A stretch of DNA of 39,649 bases from Ichthyophthirius multifiliis (lineage: Eukaryota; Ciliophora; Oligohymenophorea; Hymenostomatida), in the NCBI RefSeq assembly GCF_000220395.1, contig NW_004086192.1:1-39649 (forward strand). Reading direction: 5' to 3'. Shown piece by piece: positions 23,938 to 34,519 of this stretch. Position 1 is the stretch's first letter, and each line of letters opens with the position of its first letter. The position numbers were made by a program, and so were the translations under genes. The notes beneath the pieces are model-generated. The model was not told the DNA's origin and made no database searches. It saw nothing but the letters and a program-made list of their open reading frames with translations.

Positions 23938-25358
23938 ATGAAAAAATAGGATAATCAGGATCATAATTAATCGGAAGTTTATTTTAATAAAATATAAATC
24001 TATAAAGTTTAACATTATTATTAAAGTATTTTTTTTTTTCCATAATAAATTAAAAGAAACTAATAATTAAATAAAGCAATTAAAATATTTAAAGTGAGGA
24101 CATGTAAGGAATACAAAATGGATTTAAAGTGCTTTAAAATATTAAATTTATTTATATAGAATTATAGTAAATACAACTTCTAAATAAACAATAATAAATA
24201 TAGTTAATATTTATAAAAGTTACAATAAATTGAATAACATAAAACTTTAATTTAAAAATTATGATAATATATAATATTTGCATTTAAATATGGGGTTAAT
24301 TATTCTTTATATGATTTTTTTTACAAAAAAATTTAATAAAAGTCGTAATAAAATAACAAGTTAAGGTATGATTATAATATCTAAATATTTATAGGAAATG
24401 GAAAACTTAATAAACCTTGATTTAATTCTTGAGTAATTGATTATTAATATTTATTTATATTTTAATTATTTGCTTGAAATATATTTTTATATAATTATTA
24501 TTTGACTTATGTCTTTTATTTAGAAACAATTAAATTGGTAATGATGGTGCAACCTCTTTGTAATAATTATTTTTAAAACTAATAAACTTGTAAGAAATTC
24601 GTTTAGATTTAAGGTAAAATATTAAATATTTTAAATAAATGAATCATATTTTAATACTTAAATGTATAATTAAATATAAACAAGAAATAACTAAATTACT
24701 AAATAAAATATTGGAAAATCTTTCATAAATAATTAAAATATTAATACATTTGGGTTTAATATATAGAATAATTATTTAAATGCAGAAAATGAAATTTTGA
24801 GTGATATTTCTGCAAATCCTAATATAAAATCTTTAATTTTATATATGAACTATAAAAATTAAAATTAAATATAATAAATGGGAATTAATTTAATACATTT
24901 TTAAAATTTAAAGTTTTTATATTTAGATTTAAGGTATTAAAATAATATTATTTAAAATAAATAAATTAAATCCTTAATTTAATTAAGATTTAACTTTATA
25001 TCTCAATAATAAGTAATATAATTAGGAAAGTAGCTTAGATAACTAAAATAACTAAGAAAATTAGAAATATTTATTTAGTAAATTAAATTAATAAACTTTA
25101 ATAAAATTTAAAATATTATATTTCTTTCAATTATATATTAGAGGAAATTAATTTTAAAGATCGTTATATACTAAATTTGGGGCTTAACTATAATATATGA
25201 AAAATTTATTATAAATTCATATTATGAGCGAGTATAAAATAAAAATGTTAATACTTTAATTTTAACACTCGTGTTTTTTTTTTTTTTTTAGTTAATACAG
25301 ATTAATGAGAAGATCAATAAAAAGATAAGTAAAGTCATTAATTATTTATAAAGGCTGA
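23938..25358 (+). CDS. Leucine-rich-repeat protein (ribonuclease-inhibitor type)
   Basis: Nine exons in frame, 309 residues. Exons: 23938-24006, 24057-24166, 24220-24294, 24343-24432, 24524-24613, 24685-24933, 24988-25077, 25142-25231 and 25292-25358. The repeat unit is seen in MENLINLDLILENNQIGNDG, then ATSLQQLFLKLINLQEIRLD and LRNNQITKQNIG, the pattern of RNI-like LRRs (LxLxxNxIGxxGAxxL). Exons 4, 5, 7 and 8 are each exactly 90 nt, start with one base of a codon and end with two, so each is a movable 30-residue repeat module; exon 6 (249 nt) looks like fused modules. There is no signal peptide or membrane segment. RNI-type LRR proteins are numerous in ciliates and act as protein-binding scaffolds. 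The partner is unknown. Confidence 0.85.
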
Positions 25359-25641
25359 AAAATTTAAAATAATTTCTAAAAAAATAAAATAGAAAAAAAG
25401 AAGAAGAAAAATTAAATATTATAAAATAAAAATGTATTTATATTCATATTTATTATTTATTTTATTATTTTAAAAAATCCATAAAATATAAAAAATATAT
25501 TTTATAATAATTCTCCTTGTAAATAAAAAATAAAAAAAAATATTAACAAATAATAAAGCATAAACAAAAAATAAATAATAATATACACAAATTAAAAAAA
25601 AAAAAACAAAACAAAAAAACAAAACAAAAAAAACAAAAAAA
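25359..25641. other. Short AT-rich spacer
   Basis: A-rich upstream of the kinase start (runs of A broken by C just before ATG 25642, as is usual for ciliate 5' leaders). No gene. Confidence 0.5.
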
Positions 25642-26547
25642 ATGGAAATAGAATAAGATAAATTAGATGTAAGCAAAATATCAAATTATAAATTAGTTGA
25701 TTAGAAATATTACATAAAAAATCATGTTTTAGGTAGAGGAAACTTTGCGGAAACTTACCTAGCGACATTAAAAGAGAACGAAAACTAAATATTAGCTTGT
25801 AAATTGATATCTAAAGATTCTTTAATGGAAAAATTACGCAAAAGTAAAGAACCAGAATCACGTAAAAAATATATAATAGACTCCTTAAAGAATGAAGTTT
25901 AAGTATGGAAAAAACTAAATCATCCAAACATAGTTCAATTTATAGATTTTTCAGAAACATACAATAATATATATTTTTTTTTGGAATATTGTAATGGAAA
26001 AGATTTATAAAAGTGTTTGAAAGAAAAAACTAGATTAAGTGAGGAAGAATCACTAATAATATCCTAATAAATAGCCAATGGATGTCAATATTTGTACTAA
26101 AAAGCAATTTTCCATAGAGATTTAAAACCAGAAAATATACTGATTCATAATGGAATAGCGAAAATTGCAGATTTCGGATTCTCAAAAGCTATTAATTATG
26201 ATATGAGAGATACTGCTAATTCAGGAACTTCAGTAGGAACCCCTTATTATATGTCTCCTTAAATAATTCTCGGATAAGATTATTCTATTAAATGTGATGT
26301 ATGGTCATTAGGTGTTATGTATTATGAAACTCTATATGGAATGGTGCCTTTTTAAGATAAAAATAGTATAGAATCTTTAGCTTAAAAAATTTAATAAGGA
26401 AATATTCAATATCCGGCTTTTGTTAAAATTAGTAATGATCTTAAAGAATTACTTCAAAAAATGCTTACTGTTGAAGAAGAAAAGAGAATTTCTATGACTG
26501 AAGTTAAAAATAAGATAGATGAACTCGTTGATAGAATCAAAAAATGA
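25642..26547 (+). CDS. Ser/Thr protein kinase, ULK/ATG1-like
   Basis: One intronless frame of 301 residues, ATG at 25642, TGA at 26545-26547. All catalytic motifs are present: glycine loop [13 protein letters not shown] near residue 30, lysine in [24 protein letters not shown], and an activation segment ending [13 protein letters not shown]; then CDVWSLGV and the subdomain XI arginine (EEEKRISM). SPQ instead of APE is common in ULK/ATG1-like and related ciliate kinases. The protein is only the kinase domain, without the long C-terminal region of true ULK1, so an autophagy role is not established. Two in-domain charged stretches ([13 protein letters not shown]) suggest an insertion after the beta-3 strand. 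Base composition is richer in G/C than the flanks. It should be an active kinase. Confidence 0.95.
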
Positions 26548-28478
26548 AATGATGATTATATATAGTATTTTTTTATCATTTATAGAATAGAATATTTTTT
26601 TTTTATTATAAATAAAAATTCATATTTTTTATTTTTTTTATTTCTAATATTTTTTAATTTTTTTTTTTTTCCTTTTTTTTATTTATGATGATTATTCATT
26701 ATTTTATTAATCTTTATACATTCTTATTTTAAAAGAAAAAAAATTAAGGTAATTTTATTATAATTTTAATTAAAAAAATAAAATAAAAATTATTAAATAT
26801 ATTGAATAACTATATTTTTAATTAATGAATATAACTTATAGAAATATGTTAATTATTAAAATAATCATTTACTAAATTATTTAATTTAATCAATGTTTTA
26901 TGTTTTATATTTATAAAACTTTTAGATTGAATATGATTTTTTAAATTATTAATTTTTAACAATTAATATTATACTTGTTTATTTTAAATTTATAACATAT
27001 AATAAAAATTAATTAAAATTTTTTTGTATATATATATTAACATTAAAAAAATTTATTTGATATTTCAGTTTTATATTAGAAAAAATATGAAAAATAGTTA
27101 AAAACATCTTTATTTTTTTAAAAATATTTAATATTAACTAATTTAAACATATTAAAGTAATCTAGTAATACTGAAAAAATATATATATATAAAAAATATT
27201 ATGGAAGAACTCAAATAAAAGTGAAAATAATTATTAATTAAATATATTTATAATTAATAAAAAAAATTTTAAAAAAATAATAATAAATCGAAAACTATCA
27301 AAAAATATAAATAGAAAACTATCAAAAAAAATTAATTAAATTCAATTAAAAATAATATAATATTATAATTGTGCAAATCATTTTTTTATATAAATATTAA
27401 AAATTAATAATATAAATTATGTCTAACTATTACTTTTTATAATATAGAAAGTCATATAAAATTAAGCGCAATGTAATTTATAATAAATATTTCAATTTAA
27501 GAACATACAGTAATAATTAATATATATGAAATAAAAACATTATGTTTCAGAATATTCATATAACTTAGAAAAGAAATAATTAATTAATAATAAAAAAAGC
27601 AAATAACTTTAAAAAACTTAATTAATAGAAAGAATCGAAAAAAAAAAAGATGAAAATGAATTTGGCCTTTTTTTTATTTTTTTGATATACAGTTTTAAAT
27701 TTTTAAAATAAGTTCAGATAGAAAAGATATAAATTTTAAACCTTTTTTTTTTTTAAATATAGGAATAAATAAAAACAAAAAAAAGTATATGGAATTTTTT
27801 ATGCCTTGAAAGTTTTTAAGGAATAAACAAATTATACCTAAGTGAAGATTTATTATGAAGAATATAAAGCAAACAAAATACATTCGTGTTCGTGTTAATA
27901 ATGTAAATATAAAAAAGAGAATATTTTTTTTTTAAATATAATAATTAATATAAATAAAAGTTTATCAAATATAATTATAATAAAATTAAAAATAATTTAT
28001 ATTAAAATAATATTAAAAAGAATAAAATATGTTAATGATAAAAATAAATATTTATCTAAATTGCATTCATTCTACTACTCAAAATGAATTATTATATACT
28101 TAATCTGTAAACTAATTGATTAATTTCCAAGTCTTACCCTTACCTTTCGAAATGAAACACAAAACGACTTAATTTTAAATATTTTGTTATCAGAAAATTA
28201 TATAAAAAGCTTTAATTGATTGAAAAAAAGACCTAATTTTTTTTTTAAACACAAATGAAAATATCTAAGTTAGAAAAAAAAAAAATTAAAAGCTAGCTAG
28301 AGTTAAAAAAAAGTATATTATAATAAATTTGGTTTATTATTAAAAAAAAAAAAAATTAATTAAATTTCGTTATAAAACAATCATAGAATAAATATATATA
28401 TTTATTTAAATTTATAATATAATTATTAATATTTTTTTAATTTTTTTTTTTTTATTTTAACTATTGAATAAAAAATTA
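26548..28478. other. Convergent gene-poor region
   Basis: 1.9 kb between the kinase (plus) and the Lys/Glu repeat protein (minus), mostly A/T. A direct repeat GAAAACTATCAAAAAA occurs at 27290-27305 and again at 27314-27330. A tract at about 28060-28160 has more G and C than its surroundings (see findings). Short open frames at 27418-27520 (+) and 27695-27883 (-) show no coding character. Confidence 0.5.
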
Positions 28479-29057
28479 TCAAAGATCTTTTTTGGGTTTT
28501 TTTTATTTTTATTTTTAAGATTTCTAATCTTTTTATTTTTCTTATTTATGCTTTTCTTCTTTAGATTTTTGTTATTCTTATTTTTCATTTTTAGGTTATT
28601 TTTTATCTTATTTTTCTTCTTTAAGTTATTTTTCTTCTTTAGGTTATTTTTCTTCTTTAGGTTATTTTTCATTCTTGATATATTTCTCTTTTTTTTATTA
28701 TTTTTATTCATCAGCATCCTTTTAATCTTTAGTTTATTTTTATTCATTAGATTATTTCTATTCTTTAGCTTGTTTTTCGTCTTTTGATTATTTTTATTCT
28801 TTTGGTTATTTAGGTTTTTCTTCTTTTTATTGATTTTCTTATTTACGTTATTTATCGTCTTTAAGTTTTTTTTCTTCTTTGTATTCTTTAGATTATTTTT
28901 CTAATTTTTAAGCTTTAATTTATTCGACTTTTTTTTCTTTCAATTCAGATTCATTATTGTTTTGTTCTTAATTTTAGATATTAAGTTATTCTTATGTTTT
29001 AGTAACAACTAAAAATAAAGCAAAAATTACTAATATTAAAAAATATATTTTTAACAT
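28479..29057 (-). CDS. Secreted Lys/Glu/Gln-repeat low-complexity protein
   Basis: ATG at 29057, TGA at 28479-28481, 192 residues, no intron. The first 18 residues form a classical signal peptide: one Lys, then an uninterrupted hydrophobic core rich in Leu/Ile/Val/Phe, then Val-Thr-Lys. After that the protein is almost only Lys, Glu, Gln, Asn, Asp and Ser, with tandem units such as KEEKQP (KNEKQPKEEKQPKEEKQL) and irregular KEQKQS/KDQKD copies. No Cys or Trp, so no folded domain is expected. Glutamines are nearly all TAA. Function unknown; a secreted, highly charged repeat protein could belong to the mucocyst/secretory content or the surface, but that is speculation. In the standard code this region shows only shadows (a Lys/Asn-rich minus ORF and a Phe/Leu-rich plus ORF). 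Confidence 0.78.
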
Positions 29058-29977
29058 TGTTTTTTAATGATATTTTCTTTTAATTATTTATTCAATATAT
29101 ATTTAAAAATTAATAATTATAAAAAATATATAAAATATTCTTATAAATTCTTTAAAAATAAATAAACAAATTAAAAAAAAAATCATTATATAAAAAAATA
29201 GACAATAATAATAATTAAAAATATATATTTATTATTATTATTATAAATTATTTTATATTTTTTTAAATATTTAAAAAATATATATATATATATATTTTAA
29301 ATAAATTATTATATGTTTTTAAATTAAATTTAATAAAATCAATTTAAGAAATTACTATAAACCAAATATATTCCCTTTAATTATTTATAATTGTGTTATT
29401 AATAAAAATTATAGATAATTAATTAAAAAAAAATTAATAAAAAATAATATGCATTATTAAATATAAATTTTAAAAAAAAATATATATAAAAAATACATAT
29501 AATTATTGTAAAAAAAAAAAATGATTTTCTCGTTTATAATTTTAAAATAAAAATTAATATAATAAAAATAAATTATTAAAAAAAAAAGTAATTTATATTT
29601 ACATTAATAATATATATAAACATATATTTTATTAATTAATTTATTATAATTATATAACGATGATCTTTTAATTTAAAAAAAAAAAAAATTAATTCATTAA
29701 TTTTTCTTAATGTTTAACCCTATTTTTTTTAAATAATCAAATTAATTTTATTAAAATTTCCAAACATTAAAATGTATTATTTATTTTTTAATAAATATTT
29801 AAAACAAATATTTTCTAAATAAACCAAAACCACTTAGAGTTTAATAATTATTATTGACAAAAATTCCTTATTCCAATAAAATAATTATATTCTATTTTGG
29901 TATATAAAAATCACATATTAAATATTAATCGTCAAAAAAATAATTTTAAATAACATTATCATCACCATATATTTAGT
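29058..29977. other. AT-rich spacer between two minus-strand genes
   Basis: Holds the promoter of the repeat-protein gene and the 3' UTR of the large helical gene. From about 29690 onward the sequence becomes richer in C on the plus strand, the same bias as the large gene, but the minus frames are closed by TGA. No gene is called. Confidence 0.45.
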
Positions 29978-29995
29978 TCAAAACAATAATTATTA

Positions 29996-30052
<57 letters not shown>

Positions 30053-33000
30053 TTAATTAATATCTTAACATTACAATATTTCTTTTTATTCAAAAATTTT
30101 TTTAAATAATTTTTCATCATTTGATCCTTTCTAAATTTAAAATAAGCCGTTAATAATTCCAAAACTAATCAAATTTTTACATATTTAATTATTCTAGTAA
30201 TTTTATTTTTAATTATAAAGACTATTATCTAATAAAACCTATTCTATAAAATATTTATATATAATCTCAAATTAATTCTTGTATTATTCATAATTATTTT
30301 AAACAATTATTGACCAACAAACTTTTTATAAAATTTCGTATTAAAAATTATTTTTATCTAATGAAATGTTATTATCCTTATTATTATTAAAAGAAATTTA
30401 ATTTTTTTAATTTAAATTTAAAAATATGTATTCCCACAAATTACTATTATTACTTTAAAAAACAAACCCTAATTTTGAAAAAGAAAAAAGTACTTTAAAA
30501 ATATCATTTCCTTTAAAAAACTAAAAATTTTAAATAAAAAAATTCTAAAAAAGCATCAAAATTTAAAAGTGATATAATTTTATTTATTAAAAATATTTTA
30601 AATATAAAATAATATCCTATATTTTTATTTTCTAAAAGGAATTAAGAATATCTTACAATAAAACATTAAAAACATGCAAATTTTTCACTGAAAATTCCAT
30701 AAAAAATTAAAAATAACAACAAATTACGTAATTTTATTTCCTCCTATGTTAATTCTATATATAAAAAAATTCAATTTCCTATAAAACCTATCTCTAAATA
30801 TCCATCCAAGATGCTTTTTACTCTTCCTAAACCTTTTTTTTCTCTCCTATATTTGTAAAACATTTCTAAATTTCAACTAAATATGGTAAAAAACTCTAAA
30901 TTGGGCACACTCTGAGTACTTTTTATAACTAAGCGATTATAAATTGGACATTTATAGCTTCTACATGTTATAAAAAGTTAAAAAAAATGACTAAACAATC
31001 ACAAATTTAATTAAAATTGCCAACTTAATTGACTTCAGTTTACATTTTCTAAAATAAAAGGTCCGAAAGTTCTTCGTATTAAGAAAAAAGTTTCATTTAA
31101 ATGATAATTTTGGAATATTTAATTAAAAAACTTAATGAAAACTATTATTAGTCTAGTAATTTTTTTTAAACTTCATTTATTATGTTTTTCTAAAAATTCA
31201 TAACTTAGTCACTATTTTCACCTTATAAAGCCAAAAATTCCCCTATTTATAATTTTTGGTACAAAAATAAATCATTTTAATTTGAAAAAAGGACTTTCTT
31301 ATTCACCTAAATGTAAAAAATTAAAGCTTTTTTCACAAAAAGATTTATTTATTCTTTTTCATAACCTTAAACGGCCAATTTCGAAATTTTAAATATCAAA
31401 TCAATGTTCAAAAATGCCTTTTATGATGGAAAATTTTCCTAAGTAAACTCTATATTTGACAAAAGAGAAATTATTTCATACATTAGAGTCCCTTTAGCGT
31501 TCAAAAGAGCTTATATAGGTGAAGAAACAATACAAGAAATGTACTTTGGAAGTTAAAAGTAAGGATTTTGGCTCTAAGAGTTGGTTAATATAAGCATTTT
31601 TGTATAAACTTTGTTTAGATCTTGAAAATATTTAGATAAAAGCCAAGTATGTAGATTTTTTTAGTGAATATTTAATTTTTAAAGGGAAAAACGAATGCCT
31701 TTTTTAGAAAACAAATTCCAATTAGAAACATTTAAAATAATATAAGATTAAAAATTAGGATTTAAATTATCAAAAAAGGAATTATTTTCTAATTTAAGGA
31801 ATATTTCTTAAGTAATATTTTAAATTATTAAGTTTTTATTTTATGTATATTTATCATTAAAATGAGAAATGAAATGTAAAAAATGATCTTCTTTCATTTA
31901 TTTTATATAATTTTTTAGATTTTCAAGTATCTCCTATATAGTTTATTAAGTAAATGCTTTTTTTGATTAATTTTATATATTTTTTTCCATAAAATCCAAA
32001 ATTAATAAAACTTTCAATTTTTTCTAAAAAGAAAATAAAGGAAATTAATTATTATATTTTAATATAAAAAATTATTCTATATATTATAAAAAACTTTCTT
32101 TTTCTAAAAAAAAATCTATCTATTATTCTAATTTTATTAGATTTATAATTATTTCAGAATTCAAATTAAAATTAAAGCCTATATTTTTTTCCGTAAGTAC
32201 GTTTTTTAAAATTAATTGACAAATTTTCTTTTTGTCATTAAAACTATCTGTTTATACTAGAATCTATAAAAGTCTTTATTTTTACAAAGGACTTATTTAT
32301 AGTTATTTCATATCTAAAATTTCAGTAAGTCTTTTTTCCAAAAAATACATCTATTTATCATTCAACTATAAACTTTCTCTCAAAACTATATTTTCTTCTA
32401 AAAAATCTATACATCCAGTCAAAAAATCATCGTTTTTATTTTATTCTTATAAAAACTATTCAATATACATTTCTTGGGAAAACTCTAATAATTTAACCGA
32501 AATATTAAATGGAGCAGTTTAATATCCTTTAATAATATTCAAAAGATCATTTTTAGTGATTAAACTTTCCTAAGGAATACTATTTTAAATCAAAGAAATT
32601 AAATCGAAAAATACTGGAGGCGTTTTATATGAAAAGTGGATTTTTGTATAAGAAATAAATTTAAAAAGTAAACAAAAATGCTCGAATTTAAAAAAGCTTT
32701 GATGCAATTTTTTCAAAGTCAATGTTTTCGAAATTAAACTATAAATAAATTCCTAATCAGGAATTTTTTTTTAAAAATAGATTGCCTTTAAAATATTTAG
32801 AGTAGTCTGGGGAGAAAAATCATTCTTTATTTCAATATTTTTAAGCATTTTTTCGCATTTTATAAACCATTTCTATGTATTCATCTCAAAATAAGTCATA
32901 GTTAAAATAATTTATCCAATTTATAAGGGTGTGATCTATTTTTATTTATTATTTTCATTTTATAGTTCTTCTTATTCGATTTTAACAAGAATTTATTCAA

Positions 33001-33394
33001 TTTACTTTTTGAGGATATTTTCTGATTAAAAATTAGAATTTTATTTCTTTTTTAATTTTCGGTAAAATTTTAAAATCTCAATTAATGTAGGAGTATATAA
33101 ATTTTGAATTTAAGATTAAATATGATCTAATAATTTTGTTATTTGTACTATATTTTGGACTATTTCAGATGAAGGGGTTTTCGTTATGTGTATTTAGAAG
33201 CTTTAAATTAAATGATGAAATGTATATTCTGATAGGTTTTATTGGTTTTGGGTATAGATTTTTAAAAGATAATGAATATTGGTAGCTTTTTCTAGTTATT
33301 GGATTATTTAATTATCATATTCTTTCCTTTTAAGTTAATAAAAGGGAGTGTTTATGGGGGGAGACTTTATACAAAAGAATCTTTTTAATATCAT
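29978..33394 (-). CDS. Large intronless helical protein, probably mitochondrial
   Basis: An uninterrupted ciliate-code frame of 1138 residues from ATG 33394 to TGA 29978-29980. The first 25 residues (MILKRFFCIKSPP, then INTPFYQLKRK) are basic and hydroxylated without acidic residues, as in mitochondrial presequences. The rest is a long run of Leu/Ile/Phe/Lys-rich helices (e.g. TNIHYLLKIYTQNQQ, QKWFIKCEKMLKNIE, RVCPIQSFLPYLVEIQ) resembling the helical-repeat RNA-binding proteins of ciliate and other protist organelles (FASTK/OPR-like), but no family signature can be confirmed by eye and no RAP domain is seen at the C-terminus. It ends in about 17 Asn, written AAT, from the (ATT)n microsatellite at 29999-30052, then QQLLF. 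Codon use, intron absence and higher C/G on this strand set it apart from its neighbours. It starts 134 bp from the divergent COMMD4 gene. Confidence 0.85.
29999..30052. repeat. (ATT)n microsatellite coding poly-Asn
   Basis: About 17 ATT units on the plus strand, read in phase as AAT (Asn) codons at the C-terminus of the large minus-strand protein. Likely length-variable; being in multiples of three, it changes only the tail length. Confidence 0.92.
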
Positions 33395-33528
33395 TTTTTG
33401 TTTATATTATTTATGTTTTTTTGATTTTTTATACATAATTTTTAATTTTAGATTTTTTTTTTTATTGTTATTTTGTAATTTCTTTAAAATATTTAGTTTT
33501 TTTATTTTTTACATCTAAAAAATCTAAA
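33395..33528. promoter_or_regulatory. Compact divergent promoter region
   Basis: Only 134 bp separate the start codons of the large helical protein (minus, 33394) and COMMD4 (plus, 33529), so both promoters and 5' UTRs must lie here or overlap. T-rich towards COMMD4; no named element recognised. Confidence 0.5.
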
Positions 33529-34416
33529 ATGAGGTTTTAATTTTGTGGAAATTTAAGTATTCCGGAATGGTTTTTAGCAGAATCAGCAAATTTATCAAAA
33601 ATAGTATATCTTTTAATATATATATATATATATATTTAAAAAAAAAATACGAAAAAACGAATATTTAAAGACAACAATAAAATTATAACTTGTATTAAAT
33701 GCATTAATATATCATATGATAGAAGGCATTGATAATGTATCTTATTATTTATATTTTCTAATTTTAAAATATATATATAAAAAATAAGTCAGATAATGTA
33801 GTAAAAACATTAGAAAATAGCGGATTTAGTAAAAAAAAAAAAAAAAAGTTTTATTTATTAAAAAAAAAAAAAAAGATTCCCAAGAAGTAAATGCTGTTAT
33901 AGCATCTTTGGAATTTATTATTAAAAACTCAATATGTTATAATATAGAAGATTAGGTTTTAACAAAAGAATTAATAGATTTGGGTTTTCCAAAAGGTATA
34001 TATATATATATAAATAAAAATAATAAAAGCACTATATTAAAAAAAATTAAAAGAAAATGTTGAATAAATAGTAAAAGCATTCAAAAACTCAAAAGATTAA
34101 TTAAAGCAAAAGGAATTTAAATCAATATTAAGGAGTAATAAATTAATATTAAAAAATAAATATATTAATATAAATATTAGTTTCTTAATTATAAGATTGT
34201 AAATATGCAATAAATAAACTTATTTTATCAAAAGAAAAACCATTAATATAATAAGAAAATAATTTAAATGAAACCTAATATGTCAACATTTCTTTAAATT
34301 ATACAGATTTTGTCTAATAATAAAACAAGAATGTAAATTTTTTAATATTTCCTGATAAAATAAATCAATTTATGCATGATTTAAAAAAGGCATAAAAAAT
34401 ACTAAATAAAATTTGA
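33529..34416 (+). CDS. COMMD4: COMM domain-containing protein 4 (COMMD4)
   Basis: Six exons, all phases matching, 205 residues (human COMMD4 is 199): 33529-33603, 33671-33736, 33789-33828, 33876-33995, 34054-34134 and 34181-34416. The start MRFQFCGNLSIPEWFLAE is the family's very conserved N-terminus (MRFRFCGDLDCPDW in animals). The helical HN domain follows (VNAVIASLEFIIKNS, ELIDLGFPKENVEQIVKAF). The C-terminal COMM domain has NYTDFVQQQNKNVNFLIFP and ends in DKINQFMHDLKKAQKIL, as in the animal protein. COMMD4 is one of the ten subunits of the Commander complex (with CCDC22/CCDC93 and retriever), which recycles membrane proteins from endosomes. Orthology is clear; that the full complex exists in this organism is inferred. 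Confidence 0.94.
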
Positions 34417-34519
34417 AAATAAAATAATTAAATACATTTTTTAAAGATATAAATTAATATATATATGAAAAAACTATATATTAATATAAATATAGTAACA
34501 AAAAAAAGATTTATTTATA
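34417..34519. other. Short convergent spacer
   Basis: AT-only sequence between COMMD4 and the broken minus-strand region. Nothing recognised. Confidence 0.5.

Noticed and set aside
24343-24432. Additional intron at GTATGATTATAATATC...TATAG within LRR exon 4
   Set aside because: Splicing it gives a TGA soon after; reading through yields an intact repeat (ITSQGMIIISKYLQEMENL) and keeps the exon at 90 nt.
28464-28787. Plus-strand Phe/Leu-rich 107-residue ORF, apparent membrane protein
   Set aside because: It is the reverse complement of Lys/Glu/Gln repeat codons; the minus strand has a start, signal peptide and TGA stop.
32232-32522. Plus-strand 96-residue ORF (Ser/Tyr/Lys-rich)
   Set aside because: It is the antisense shadow of the large minus-strand helical gene, whose frame is open across the whole interval.
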